Shown one piece after another: positions 28,000 to 36,481 of a DNA stretch of 64,000 nt (the stretch's first letter is position 1; each line of letters opens with the position of its first letter). Made by a program: the position numbers and the translations under genes. The DNA lies in assembly GCF_021228125.1 (NCBI RefSeq), contig NZ_JAJQQS010000004.1:1-64000 (forward strand), written 5' to 3'. This DNA is from Streptomyces albireticuli. GTDB lineage: Bacteria > Actinomycetota > Actinomycetes > Streptomycetales > Streptomycetaceae. The notes beneath the pieces are model-generated. The model was not told the origin of the DNA. It worked only from the letters and a program-made list of their open reading frames with translations, and did no database searches.

Positions 28000-28644
28000 C
28001 TAGTGTGTGGCGCCGCCTGTCACGTGAAGGTCGTCCGTACGCCCGGCCGCGGTGACCGCGATCACACGCAGCCCTTCGGCGACGGTGGCCACGGGGAGTG
28101 ACGGCAGGGCCCGGCCGGTGACCTGCTCGGGGGCGTACGGCACGTGCACGAACCCGCCCCGCAGGCCGGGGCGTTCGGTGGCGGCGAGGTGCATCAGCCC
28201 GTAGAAGACGTGGTTGCAGACGAAGGTGCCGGCGGTCTGCGAGACGGACGCGGGCAGGCCCGCCTCCCGGACGGCGGCGACACAGCGCTTGACCGGCAAC
28301 GCGGCGAAGTAGGCGGCGGGACCGCCGGGGACGACGGGCTCGTCGACGGGCCGGGCGCCGGCGTTGTCGGGGATGACGGCGTCGTCGATGTTGACGGCCA
28401 CGCGTTCGACCGTGAGGTCGGGACGGCCGCCGGCCTGGCCGACGCAGAGCACGACGTCGGGGTCGGTGTCCGCGACGGCGGCGCGCAGCGCGTCGAGGGC
28501 GCCGCCGAAGACGCAGGGCAGCTGGACGCCGACGATCTCGACGCCCGCCGGTGGCCGGCTCGCGACCTCGCGGACGGCCTGCCAGGAGGGGTTGACGCTC
28601 TCTCCGCCGAAGGGTTCGAAGCCGGTCAGCAGGACGCGGGGCAC
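28000..28644 (-). CDS. pcp: Pyroglutamyl peptidase I (Pcp)
   Basis: Removes N-terminal pyroglutamate (5-oxoproline) from peptides. With the GTG at 28644 (GGGAG ribosome site 5 bases away) the protein has 214 residues, normal for the C15 family. The catalytic triad is visible as Glu80 (DLTVERVAVN), Cys143 (TAGTFVCNHVFYG) and His167 (GGFVHVPYAPEQ). It lies 30 bases after the DUF979 gene in the operon that faces gntR-pxpABC, so it supplies the 5-oxoproline that PxpABC degrades. Confidence 0.95.
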   Translation of the reverse strand: MPRVLLTGFEPFGGESVNPSWQAVREVASRPPAGVEIVGVQLPCVFGGALDALRAAVADTDPDVVLCVGQAGGRPDLTVERVAVNIDDAVIPDNAGARPVDEPVVPGGPAAYFAALPVKRCVAAVREAGLPASVSQTAGTFVCNHVFYGLMHLAATERPGLRGGFVHVPYAPEQVTGRALPSLPVATVAEGLRVIAVTAAGRTDDLHVTGGATH

Positions 28645-28674
28645 GGGCGCTCCCAAGGGGGGTGTGGAGGGGGC

Positions 28675-29643
28675 TCAGAAGGCGAACAGGGCCATGATCA
28701 CGATGTTGCAGCCGAGCAGGGCGACGGCGGTGGGCAGTTGGGCCTTGATCGGCCCGTACTGGTCCTTGAGCTCCAGCAGGGCCGCGGGCACGACGTTGAA
28801 GTTGGCGGCCATGGGGGTCACCAGGGTGCCGCAGAAGCCGGCCAGCATGCCGATGGCGAGGACGGCCGGCGCGCTGCCGTGCTCCTGCACCACGAGGACG
28901 GGCCAGCCGACGGCGGCGGTCATCACGGGGAAGGCCGCGAAGCCGTTGCCCATGACGACGGTGAAGAGGAACATCCCGACGCAGTAGACGGCCACGGCGA
29001 CGTAGAGGGAGTGGTCGGGGAGGACCGCCGTGGTGATCCGGCGGACCTGTTCGCCGACGCCGGAGACGGAGAAGATCGTGCCGAGGGTGGCGAGCAGCTG
29101 CGGCAGCAGCATGGCCCATCCCATCGACTCCAGCATCGAGCGTCCGGCGTGCAGGGGCGCGGAGAGCTTCTTCTCGCGCAGCATCACCATGCCGACGACG
29201 AGCGCGACGACGGCACCGATGCCGAGGCCCAGGATGGTCTCGCTGCCCTTCTGGAGGACGGGTTCGCCGCCCACCGAGAGCCGCTTCACGCCGACGGCGC
29301 AGAGCAGGGCGACCACCGGGATGGTGAGCGCGGGGACGAAGAGGCGGCCGCCCCAGCGGGCGGCGCTCGCCTCACGCTGCTCGGGGGTGGCGGCGGTGCC
29401 CCGGCCGCGGCCGGTGAAGCCGAAGCCGGCGAGGCAGACCATGGCGAGGACGGCGGCGCCGAGCGGTTCCGCGGGGGCCGACTTGTCCGCGACCCAGGTG
29501 CCGTAGACGAAGCCGAGGCCGAGCAGCCCCCAGAAGGCCGCGGTGCCGTACCGCTTGGGGTTGGTGCGGTCACGCAGCATCTGGACGGCCATGACCAGGA
29601 AGATGAGGCCGACGAGCCAGTAGAACCACTCCGCCTTGATCAC
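28675..29643 (-). CDS. DUF979 membrane protein (putative 5-oxoproline transporter subunit)
   Basis: A 322-residue protein with about nine to ten hydrophobic helices. GTG start at 29643 overlaps the upstream DUF969 stop (GTGA), so the two are translated together. The DUF969/DUF979 pair is found repeatedly beside pcp and 5-oxoprolinase genes in bacteria and is thought to move 5-oxoproline or a related compound; transport is inferred from context. Signature-like stretches include VVMGNGFAAFPVMTAAVG and VTPMAANFNVVPAALLELKD. Confidence 0.85.
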   Translation of the reverse strand: MIKAEWFYWLVGLIFLVMAVQMLRDRTNPKRYGTAAFWGLLGLGFVYGTWVADKSAPAEPLGAAVLAMVCLAGFGFTGRGRGTAATPEQREASAARWGGRLFVPALTIPVVALLCAVGVKRLSVGGEPVLQKGSETILGLGIGAVVALVVGMVMLREKKLSAPLHAGRSMLESMGWAMLLPQLLATLGTIFSVSGVGEQVRRITTAVLPDHSLYVAVAVYCVGMFLFTVVMGNGFAAFPVMTAAVGWPVLVVQEHGSAPAVLAIGMLAGFCGTLVTPMAANFNVVPAALLELKDQYGPIKAQLPTAVALLGCNIVIMALFAF

Positions 29644-30332
29644 TTGACGGCCTCCTCGCGGTCGGCCGCCACCGCGCGCTCCAGGGTGCGGTCCAGGCGC
29701 AGCAGCCGCCAGCCGTGGACGGCGAGCGCGCACAGGGCGGTGGGTATCGCCCACAGCGCGAGGTCCAGCGGTTCGAGATGCGTCTGGTAAGTGGTGTTGA
29801 CGAAACCGGTGATGAGCAGGATCGAGCCGACGGCCAGGAAGACGTCCTCGCCGAAGAAGAGCCCGACGTTGTCGGCGCTGGCGGCGAACGAGCGCACCTT
29901 CTCGCGCGCCTTCTCCGGCAGCGGGCCGAGGCGGCGTTCGGCGGCGCCCTCGGCCATGGGCGCGGCCAGCGGCCGTACGGTCTGGGCGTGGCCGAAGACG
30001 TTGTTCAGGCCGACCGCGGCGGCGATCTGGCGCAGCAGGAGGTAGAGGGCGAGGAAGCGGCCGGCCGTGAGCCCCGCGAAGCGGGTGACGATCCGGCGGG
30101 CCTGTTCCTGGAGGCCGTGGCGCTCCAGGAGGCCGATGACGGGGAGGGTGATGACGAAGATCGTCACGGCCCGGCTGGAAGCGAAGCCCGTGCCGAAGGC
30201 GGCCAGGACGCGCTGCGGCGAGAGCCCGCCGAGCAGGCCGGTGACGATGCCGGCGGCGCCGACCACCAGCAGAGGATTGCGTCTCGTGGCGAAGCCGAGC
30301 ACGACCACGAGGACGCCCAGGAGAACGATCAC
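29640..30332 (-). CDS. DUF969 membrane protein (putative 5-oxoproline transporter subunit)
   Basis: A 230-residue membrane protein that starts at GTG 30332 (VIVLLGVLVVVLGFATR) behind a GGAG ribosome site; the open frame continues upstream into the divergent promoter and is not used. Family-like segments are ERHGLQEQARRIV, NNVFGHAQTVRPLAAPMAEG and NVGLFFGEDVFLAVGSILL. It is the first gene of the operon DUF969-DUF979-pcp, divergent from gntR-pxpABC, and presumably forms a complex with the DUF979 protein. Confidence 0.85.
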   Translation of the reverse strand: MIVLLGVLVVVLGFATRRNPLLVVGAAGIVTGLLGGLSPQRVLAAFGTGFASSRAVTIFVITLPVIGLLERHGLQEQARRIVTRFAGLTAGRFLALYLLLRQIAAAVGLNNVFGHAQTVRPLAAPMAEGAAERRLGPLPEKAREKVRSFAASADNVGLFFGEDVFLAVGSILLITGFVNTTYQTHLEPLDLALWAIPTALCALAVHGWRLLRLDRTLERAVAADREEAVK

Positions 30333-30400
30333 GCGCTCCGCCTTCCGGGATCCCGGACCCCACTCGGACGAGTGAAGCGACTTGGCGAGGAGGCTAAGAT

Positions 30401-30413
30401 ATTGTTCAACAAT
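30401..30413. promoter_or_regulatory. Operator-like palindrome in the oxoproline divergent promoter
   Basis: ATTGTTCAACAAT is a perfect 13-base palindrome and is A/T-rich in a G/C-rich region. It lies between the DUF969 start (30332) and gntR (30548), and its core TTGTTCAACAA resembles sites of FadR/FCD-type GntR regulators. It probably binds the GntR protein encoded alongside and controls both operons. Confidence 0.65.
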
Positions 30414-30443
30414 CCTCAAGAGGCTTGACTTACGATTCCGTAT

Positions 30444-30496
30444 CGCCCTTGATCGCTCATGATCCGCCTTTGACTTCCTTGACCCGCCCTTGATCG
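30444..30496 (+). repeat. Two exact CGCCCTTGATCG direct repeats
   Basis: CGCCCTTGATCG occurs at 30444-30455 and 30485-30496, 41 bases apart (close to four helical turns), with degenerate TTGAC/TGATC copies between them. They lie immediately upstream of gntR. They may be a regulator site or a duplicated leader; no function is established. Confidence 0.5.
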
Positions 30497-30547
30497 CCGG
30501 GGGTCCCGTCCCTCCGGCGTCCCTACCGCCGCTCCCGAGGGGATGCC

Positions 30548-31192
30548 ATGGCACTGTCCACCGCGCAGCGGGTGGCCGACCAGCTCCGCGACCGCATCCA
30601 GAGCGGCGGACTGCCGCCCGGCACCCAGCTCTCGGAGGAGGCGCTCGGCCGGGATCTCGGCGTCTCGCGCAACACCCTGCGCGAGGCGTTCCGGCTGCTG
30701 ATCCACGAGAGTCTCGTCGTGCACCGGCTCAACCGCGGCGTCTTCGTCCGGGTCCTGGAGCCCGCGGACGTCACGGACGTCTACCGGGTGCGCGCGGCCC
30801 TGGAGACCGCGGGCGTCCGGGCCGCGGAGCGGGCGGCGTGGCCGCTGCGCCGGGCGGTCGCCGAGGCCGTGGACCGGGGCGAACGCGCCGCCGCCCGGGG
30901 CGACTGGCGCGAGGTGGGCTCGGCCGACCTGCGCTTCCACCGGGCGCTCGCCGCGCTCGCCGGCAGCCCCCGCATCGACTCCGCCATGGACCGGCTGCTG
31001 GCCGAACTGCGCCTGGCCTTCCACGCGATGCCCTCGCCGCGCCGCTTCCACGAGCCGTTCCTGCCGCGCAACCGTGCCCTCGCCGGGCTGCTGGAGCGGG
31101 GCGAGCACGGCCGCGCCGAGGCGGAGCTCCTCAGCTATCTGGACGACGCCCGACAGCTCATCCTCGACGCCATGCGGGAGACCTCCTCATGA
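30548..31192 (+). CDS. GntR/FCD-family regulator of the 5-oxoproline operon
   Basis: A 214-residue regulator of the FadR subfamily. The N-terminal winged helix includes LSEEALGRDLGVSRNTLREA. The C-terminal FCD all-helical ligand domain carries VYRVRAALETAGVRAAERA and histidine-containing segments (DLRFHRALAALA) that often bind a metal and small carboxylate. Its stop overlaps the pxpA start (ATGA), so it is made with the enzymes it likely controls; the ligand is presumably 5-oxoproline or a derivative. Confidence 0.88.
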   Translation: MALSTAQRVADQLRDRIQSGGLPPGTQLSEEALGRDLGVSRNTLREAFRLLIHESLVVHRLNRGVFVRVLEPADVTDVYRVRAALETAGVRAAERAAWPLRRAVAEAVDRGERAAARGDWREVGSADLRFHRALAALAGSPRIDSAMDRLLAELRLAFHAMPSPRRFHEPFLPRNRALAGLLERGEHGRAEAELLSYLDDARQLILDAMRETSS

Positions 31193-31992
31193 CCGGACCG
31201 ACGACAGGAACCACGCCCGCCACCACGGCACCGGGCGGCGCGCTCGACCTCAACGCCGACCTCGGCGAGGGCTTCGGCCGCTGGCGGCTGACCGACGACG
31301 ACGCCCTGCTGTCGGTCGTCACGAGCGCGAACGTGGCCTGCGGCTTCCACGCCGGCGACCCCTCCACCATGCGGCGGGTGTGCGAGCGCGCCGCCGAGCT
31401 CGGGGTTCGCGTCGGCGCCCAGGTCTCCTACCGCGACCTGGCCGGATTCGGCCGGCGCGCGATGGACGTGCCGCCGGACGAGCTCGCCGACGAGATCACC
31501 TATCAGGTGGGCGCGCTCCGGGTGTTCGCGCGGGCGGCCGGTACGGACGTCACCTATGTGAAGCCGCACGGCGCGCTCTACAACCGCACCGTCACCGACG
31601 CCGAACAGGCGGCGGCCGTCGTGGCCGGGGTGCTGCGCTCGGGCGGCGCGCTGCCGGTGCTGGGCCTGCCGGGCTCGCGGCTGCACGAGGCGGCGGAGCG
31701 GGCCGGACTCCCGGTGGTCACCGAGGCGTTCGCCGACCGCGCGTACACCGCCGCCGGCACGCTCGTCCCCCGCCGCACGCCCGGCGCCGTCGTCCTCGAC
31801 CCCGAGGAGGTCGTCGCCCGCTCGGTGCGGATGGCCAGGGACGCGTCCGTCACCGCCCTCACCGGCGAGGACGTCACCGTCCGCGCCCGCTCGCTGTGCC
31901 TGCACGGCGACACCCCCGGCGCCGCCGGCCTGGCCCGGCGGGTCCGGGCCGCGCTGGAGGCCGCGGGCGTCCGGGTGGAGGCGTTCGCGTGA
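31189..31992 (+). CDS. pxpA: 5-oxoprolinase subunit A (LamB/YcsF family)
   Basis: One subunit of the ATP-dependent enzyme that opens 5-oxoproline to glutamate. The family signature LDLNADLGEGFGRW begins near residue 19, followed by SANVACGFHAGDPSTM and YVKPHGALYN, both typical of YcsF proteins. The length is 267 residues, slightly longer than usual because of a Thr/Pro-rich N-terminus of 18 residues. Translationally coupled to gntR before it and pxpB after it. Confidence 0.93.
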   Translation: MTGPTTGTTPATTAPGGALDLNADLGEGFGRWRLTDDDALLSVVTSANVACGFHAGDPSTMRRVCERAAELGVRVGAQVSYRDLAGFGRRAMDVPPDELADEITYQVGALRVFARAAGTDVTYVKPHGALYNRTVTDAEQAAAVVAGVLRSGGALPVLGLPGSRLHEAAERAGLPVVTEAFADRAYTAAGTLVPRRTPGAVVLDPEEVVARSVRMARDASVTALTGEDVTVRARSLCLHGDTPGAAGLARRVRAALEAAGVRVEAFA

Positions 31993-32621
31993 GCGCCGCC
32001 GCGGAGCCGCGCGTCCTGCCGGTCGGGCGGCACGCCCTGCTGGTGGAGGTGGACACCGCCGAGCGGGCGCAGGCCCTCCACGCCGAGCTGCTGCGCCGCC
32101 GCGCCGCCGGTGAGCTGCCGCCCGTGCGCGAGATCGTGCCCGCCGCCCGCACCGTGCTGCTGGACGGGCTGGACGACCCCGGCGCGCTCGCCGCGGACCT
32201 CGCGGGCCGGCCCGTGCCGCCGCTCGCCACGGCCGACGGCGAGCCGGTCGTGCTGCCGGTCCGCTACGACGGCCCCGACCTCGCCGAGGTCGCGGCGCTG
32301 TGGGGCGTCGACGGGGACGAGGTCGCGCGGATCCACTCCGGGCTCGAATTCCGGGTGGCCTTCTGCGGCTTCGCGCCCGGCTTCGGCTATCTGACGGGCC
32401 TGCCGGAGCGGCTGCGCGTGCCGCGCCGGGCCACCCCGCGCACCGCCGTCCCGGCCGGATCGGTGGGCCTGGCCGGCCCGTACACCGGCGTCTACCCGCG
32501 CTCCTCGCCCGGCGGCTGGCAGCTGATCGGGCGTACGGACGCGGTCCTGTGGGACACCGGACGGGAGCCCGCGGCGCTGCTCGCGCCGGGGACCCGGGTG
32601 CGGTTCGAGGTGTGCGGATGA
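31989..32621 (+). CDS. pxpB: 5-oxoprolinase subunit B (KipI/allophanate hydrolase subunit 1)
   Basis: A 210-residue CT_C_D-family protein, start GTG 31989 overlapping the pxpA stop as GTGA. Family hallmarks are VLPVRYDGPDLAEVA, FCGFAPGFGYLTGLP and GLAGPYTGVYPRSSPGGWQL. It pairs with PxpC to form the carboxyltransferase-like part that activates oxoproline. Some of these proteins were first annotated as kinase inhibitors (KipI), but the pxpA-B-C order argues for oxoprolinase here. Confidence 0.93.
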   Translation: MSAAAEPRVLPVGRHALLVEVDTAERAQALHAELLRRRAAGELPPVREIVPAARTVLLDGLDDPGALAADLAGRPVPPLATADGEPVVLPVRYDGPDLAEVAALWGVDGDEVARIHSGLEFRVAFCGFAPGFGYLTGLPERLRVPRRATPRTAVPAGSVGLAGPYTGVYPRSSPGGWQLIGRTDAVLWDTGREPAALLAPGTRVRFEVCG

Positions 32622-33481
32622 GCGGGCTCTCGGTCGTCCGGGCCGGGGCCCTGACGACCGTCCAGGACCTGGGGCGGCCCGGCCACGCGCACCTCGGCGT
32701 GGGGCGCTCCGGCGCGCTGGACGGGCCCGCGCACCGGCTCGCCAACCGCCTGACCGGCAATCCGGCGGACCTCGCCACGCTGGAGACCACCCTCGACGGG
32801 TGTGCCGTGCGCCCCGACACCGCGGTGACCGCCGCCGTGACGGGCGCGCCCTGCCCGGTGCGGATCGACGGGCGTCCGGTCGCCTGGGGCGCGGCGGTGC
32901 GGGTGCCGGCGGGGTCGGTGCTCGACGTCGGCCGGGCCACCGGGGGCTTGCGCAGCTATGTGGCCTTCGCGGGCGGCGTCGCCGTGCCGCCGGTGCTCGG
33001 CAGCCGTTCCCGGGACCTGCTGTCGGGGCTGGGCCCCGAGCCCCTCGCGGCGGGGCACACCCTGCCGTTGGGCGCGCCCCGGGGTCCGTCGACCGGCGCC
33101 GACGCGTTCCCCTGGCCCGCACCGCCCGTCACCGGGCTGGTGCTGCCCCTCGTCCTCGGCCCGCGCGACGACTGGTTCGCGGACGACGCGCCGCGCGTGC
33201 TGGCCCGTGGCGGATTCACGGTGTCGTCGGCGAGCAACCGCATCGGCCTGCGCACGGACGGGCCGTCCCTGACCCGGGTCGAGGACGGTGAACTCCCCAG
33301 CGAGGGCATGGTGCTCGGCGCCGTCCAGGTGCCGCCCGACGGCCGCCCCGTCGTCTTCCTCGCCGACCATCCGACGACGGGCGGCTATCCCGTCATCGGC
33401 GTGGTGCCGGAGGCCGCGCTGGCCGCGGCGGCCCAGGCCGTGCCCGGCACGCCGGTGCGGTTCGTGCCCGTACGGGCCTGA
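32618..33481 (+). CDS. pxpC: 5-oxoprolinase subunit C (KipA/allophanate hydrolase subunit 2)
   Basis: A 287-residue AHS2-family protein and last gene of the operon. ATG 32618 overlaps the pxpB stop (ATGA). Landmarks are VVRAGALTTVQDLGRPGHAH at the N-terminus, LRSYVAFAGG, GSRSRDLLSG and the C-terminal FLADHPTTGGYPVIGVV. With PxpA and PxpB it completes the ATP-dependent 5-oxoprolinase. A GC-rich hairpin (33512-33520 pairing with 33531-33539) lies 31 bases downstream and may end the transcript, though it lacks a T-run. Confidence 0.93.
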   Translation: MSGLSVVRAGALTTVQDLGRPGHAHLGVGRSGALDGPAHRLANRLTGNPADLATLETTLDGCAVRPDTAVTAAVTGAPCPVRIDGRPVAWGAAVRVPAGSVLDVGRATGGLRSYVAFAGGVAVPPVLGSRSRDLLSGLGPEPLAAGHTLPLGAPRGPSTGADAFPWPAPPVTGLVLPLVLGPRDDWFADDAPRVLARGGFTVSSASNRIGLRTDGPSLTRVEDGELPSEGMVLGAVQVPPDGRPVVFLADHPTTGGYPVIGVVPEAALAAAAQAVPGTPVRFVPVRA

Positions 33482-33592
33482 ACGCGCCGCCCCTCCGCCC
33501 GGCACGGGCCCGCCGCCGCGCCCCTCGCCGGCGGCGGACCCGTACTGGGCACCCGGGCCGCCTGGACCACCCGGCCGCCCGGTCCGCAGCGG

Positions 33593-33748
33593 TCAGTCGA
33601 CACCGCGGATGATGTGCGACTCCGGATCGGCCTCCTCGTTGGTGGTCTCGGGCGTCTCACGCGGTACGGCGCGACGGACCCGCGCGGTCTCCTCCAGGCC
33701 CTCACCCCGGCCCTGCTTCCGGTCGCTGTGCCCCTTGAGCTGGTCCAC
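33593..33748 (-). CDS. Small hydrophilic hypothetical protein
   Basis: A 51-residue, strongly charged protein: Lys/Arg-rich first half (DQLKGHSDRKQGRGEGLEE) and a Glu/Thr-rich second half ending in HIIRGVD. The GTG start is backed by a clear ribosome site (GGAAAGGAAACC), which is why I call it despite its size. No family is recognised; it could be a stress-type small protein. It is divergent from the SPW-repeat gene across a 230-base A/T-richer region. Confidence 0.55.
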   Translation of the reverse strand: MDQLKGHSDRKQGRGEGLEETARVRRAVPRETPETTNEEADPESHIIRGVD

Positions 33749-33977
33749 GACGGTTTCCTTTCCTGGTGCTTCCCTGGTCCCCCGACCGCGCGGACGGGTC
33801 GTGCGTCCGGAAAGCGACGTCCGGGTTTCCTCAGGGTGACGTCTTGAAACCGGCGACCACCACATCGGATATAGCCAGATATGACGGGGTCGAACTCCCT
33901 CCATTCGAGTGGCAAAAAGGGGCAAGAAGGATAAAATGCAGGCAGGTCCGAACTGACACTGAAAGAAGGTGGCTGAC

Positions 33978-34409
33978 GTGACCGCCCCGACGTCGCCCCG
34001 GATAGACCAGCACCCGGACATCGTGGCGCTCCGCGCCCACTCCGAAGAGACCACGGCGACCCCCGTCGCCCAGGCCGTCGAAGCACTCGCACTCCTCTGT
34101 GGCGTCTACCTGGCCGCCTCGGCATGGATCGTGGGCTTCAGCGGCTCGACCACCCTGGCCGTCAACAACCTGATCGTGGGCGTCGCGTTCGCCTGCCTGG
34201 TCAGCGGCTTCGGTCCGGCGTACGAGCGCACGCACGCGATGAGCTGGGCCGCCCTGGCCCTGGGCGCGTGGACGATCGTGGCCCCCTGGATCGTCGCCGG
34301 CGGCGGTTTCGCCACCCGCGCCGTCGTCAGCAACGTCGTCGTGGGCGTGGTGGCCTGTCTGGTCGCCCTGGCCCTGGCGGGCATGGGGCTCACGCGAGCG
34401 CGACGCTGA
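33978..34409 (+). CDS. SPW-repeat membrane protein
   Basis: A 143-residue membrane protein with four hydrophobic helices forming two SPW-type repeats: ASAWIVGFSG after helix 1 and TIVAPWIVAGG after helix 3, each in the S/A-x-W / P-W pattern of the SPW family. Function of the family is unknown. I prefer GTG 33978 because AAGAAGG sits 8 bases upstream; GTG 33969 is possible. The A/T-rich upstream region contains GATAAAAT (around 33931-33938), a good -10 candidate. Confidence 0.75.
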   Translation: MTAPTSPRIDQHPDIVALRAHSEETTATPVAQAVEALALLCGVYLAASAWIVGFSGSTTLAVNNLIVGVAFACLVSGFGPAYERTHAMSWAALALGAWTIVAPWIVAGGGFATRAVVSNVVVGVVACLVALALAGMGLTRARR

Positions 34410-34746
34410 GCAGCGGGGCGGCAGCGCCGAGTGAGCGAAAGGAGAGCCTCTCGCCCGCTCCGCCTCCGCACTCGGTGCGCACGCGAGGCCCAGGCCGATT
34501 TCCGTCGTTCCCAGCAGTTCCCGGCCGTTCCCGGCCCTTTCCAGGCCCCGCCGCCCGGCCTCCGGGTGGCGGGGCCGGCCCGTGCGCGGAGGCCCCCGGA
34601 AACCCCGCGCGCCTCCTTCACCCCTGGGGATGAAAACTAGGGCGATCTTCGGAATTGATGACTCCGCCGGACGGTAATGGGCAATGCTCCCCTCTCCGCT
34701 TCCCTTCGCTCCCTCTTCATCACTCCGACCCCAAGAGGTGCCAGGC
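34410..34746. other. Gene-free stretch with three tandem GTTCCC repeats
   Basis: No gene is seen here. Three 10-base units lie head to tail at 34507-34536 (GTTCCCAGCA, GTTCCCGGCC, GTTCCCGGCC). The segment must contain the promoter for the downstream accessory operon; I see no clear -35/-10 pair. The final bases before the next gene include an AAGAGG ribosome site. Confidence 0.5.
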
Positions 34747-36378
34747 ATGACGACCGTCCGCGATGCCGTGTTCGAGCTGCTACGGGCCCGCGGGGTGACG
34801 ACCGTCTTCGGCAACCCGGGTTCCACGGAACTCCCGTTCCTCCGGGACTTCCCCGACGACTTCCGCTACGTCCTCGGGCTCCAGGAGGCCGTGGCCGTCG
34901 GCATGGCGGACGGCCACGCGCAGGCGACCGGGACGACGGCGCTGGTCAACCTGCACACGGCACCGGGCGTCGGCAACGCCATGGGCGCCGTCGTCAACGC
35001 GGCGGCGAACCACACCCCCATGGTGATCACGGCGGGGCAGCAGGTGCGGGCCATGATGACCATGGAGGCGCTGCTCACCAACGTGGACGCCACGACCCTG
35101 CCCCGCCCCGCCGTCAAGTGGGCCTACGAACCACCCCGCCCCCAGGACGTGCCCGCCGCCCTCGCCCGCGCCTTCCACCTGGCCGAAACCGCTCCCCGGG
35201 GACCGGTGTTCCTCTCCCTGCCCATGGACGACTTCGACGTGGAGCTCGACGAGGCCGGAGCGGCCGCCGCGCGGCACGCGGCCCGGCGCCGGGTCACCGA
35301 CGAGACGGCGGCGGCCGGACCGGCGGTCGAGGCCCTGGCCGCCCGGCTCGCCGCCGCGGCGAACCCCGTCATGGTCACGGGCGGTTCGGTGGACGCCGAG
35401 GGCGCCTGGGACGCGGCGGTAGCGCTCGCGGAGCGCCGCGGGCTGCCCGTATGGGCCTCGCCGATCGAGGGGCGCGTCGGCTTCCCGGAGGACCACCGGC
35501 TCTACCGCGGTGTGCTCCCGCCCGCGCTGGCCCCGCTGGCCGCCACCCTGGACGGCCATGACCTGGTCCTCGTCGTCGGAGCGCCGGTCTTCCGCTACTA
35601 CCCCTACGTGCCCGGCCCCGTCCTGCCCGAGGGCGCCGAACTGGTGCTGCTGACCAGCGATCCCGGCGAGGCGGCGCGCGCACCGGTCGGCGACGCCCTG
35701 GTAGCGGGCCTGCGGCCCACGCTGGAACGGCTCACCGAACTCCTCGACAAGAAGGAGGAACCCGGCGACGGCGGACCGGCCGACACCTCCGGCGCGACGC
35801 GTCCGGCCGCGCCCGCCGGGGAACCGGACACCGAGCCCATGTCCGCCCGTACGGCGCTCACCGCCGTGGCGGGCGCCGCGCCCCCGGACACCCTCTGGGT
35901 CAACGAGTCGCCCTCCAACGTCCAGATCTTCCGTGAGGTCGTGCGGATCGGCCGCCCCTGCTCCTTCCTCACCACGGCCGGCGGCGGCCTCGGCTTCGGG
36001 CTCGCGGCGGCCGTGGGCGCGCAGCTGGGACGGCCGGAACGGCCGGTGGTGGCCCTGGTCGGCGACGGCTCCGCGCAGTACGCGATCACCGCGCTGTGGA
36101 CGGCCGCGGCCTATCGCGCGCCCGTCACCTTCGTCGTCCCGGCGAACGGCGAATACGCGATCCTCAAATGGTTCGGCCGCTTCGAGGACACACCCGGCGT
36201 GCCCGGCCTGGACCTCCCGGGCCTCGACCTGTGCGCGCTCGCCCGTGGCTTCGGCGTGACCGCGCACCGGGCCACGGACGCGGCCCACCTCGCGCGGCTG
36301 GTCGCCGAGGCCACGGCCGCGACGGACGGACCGGTCCTCATCGAGGCACCGGTCACGACCGTGCCCCCGACACTCTGA
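34747..36378 (+). CDS. ThDP-dependent decarboxylase, benzoylformate decarboxylase-like
   Basis: A 543-residue thiamine-diphosphate enzyme that decarboxylates 2-oxo acids to aldehydes. It aligns well by eye with Pseudomonas putida benzoylformate decarboxylase: FGNPGSTELPFLRDF holds Ser26, LGLQEAVAVGMADG holds Glu47, LVNLHTAPGVGNAMG holds His70, and the ThDP motif GDGSAQYAITALWTAA is intact. The position of the fourth catalytic residue, His281 in P. putida, reads Tyr285 here (APVFRYYPY). A Gly/Pro/Ala-rich linker of about 30 residues is inserted near residue 340. First gene of the accessory operon, 103 bases before the FAD oxidase. The substrate may be a 2-oxo fatty acid rather than benzoylformate. 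Confidence 0.85.
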   Translation: MTTVRDAVFELLRARGVTTVFGNPGSTELPFLRDFPDDFRYVLGLQEAVAVGMADGHAQATGTTALVNLHTAPGVGNAMGAVVNAAANHTPMVITAGQQVRAMMTMEALLTNVDATTLPRPAVKWAYEPPRPQDVPAALARAFHLAETAPRGPVFLSLPMDDFDVELDEAGAAAARHAARRRVTDETAAAGPAVEALAARLAAAANPVMVTGGSVDAEGAWDAAVALAERRGLPVWASPIEGRVGFPEDHRLYRGVLPPALAPLAATLDGHDLVLVVGAPVFRYYPYVPGPVLPEGAELVLLTSDPGEAARAPVGDALVAGLRPTLERLTELLDKKEEPGDGGPADTSGATRPAAPAGEPDTEPMSARTALTAVAGAAPPDTLWVNESPSNVQIFREVVRIGRPCSFLTTAGGGLGFGLAAAVGAQLGRPERPVVALVGDGSAQYAITALWTAAAYRAPVTFVVPANGEYAILKWFGRFEDTPGVPGLDLPGLDLCALARGFGVTAHRATDAAHLARLVAEATAATDGPVLIEAPVTTVPPTL

Positions 36379-36481
36379 GGCACGCGCCCCACCCGTGCCA
36401 CCGCGACGGCCGCGCCGTGGTCCCGTCGCGCGTTCCTCCCGCCCCCGTTCGATCCCCCCTGCCGCTGTTCTGGAGTCGCCC

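Noticed and set aside
33593..34054. Full 153-codon minus-strand frame
   Set aside because: Only the last 51 codons have a ribosome site and sensible composition; the rest crosses the A/T-rich promoter region of the SPW gene.
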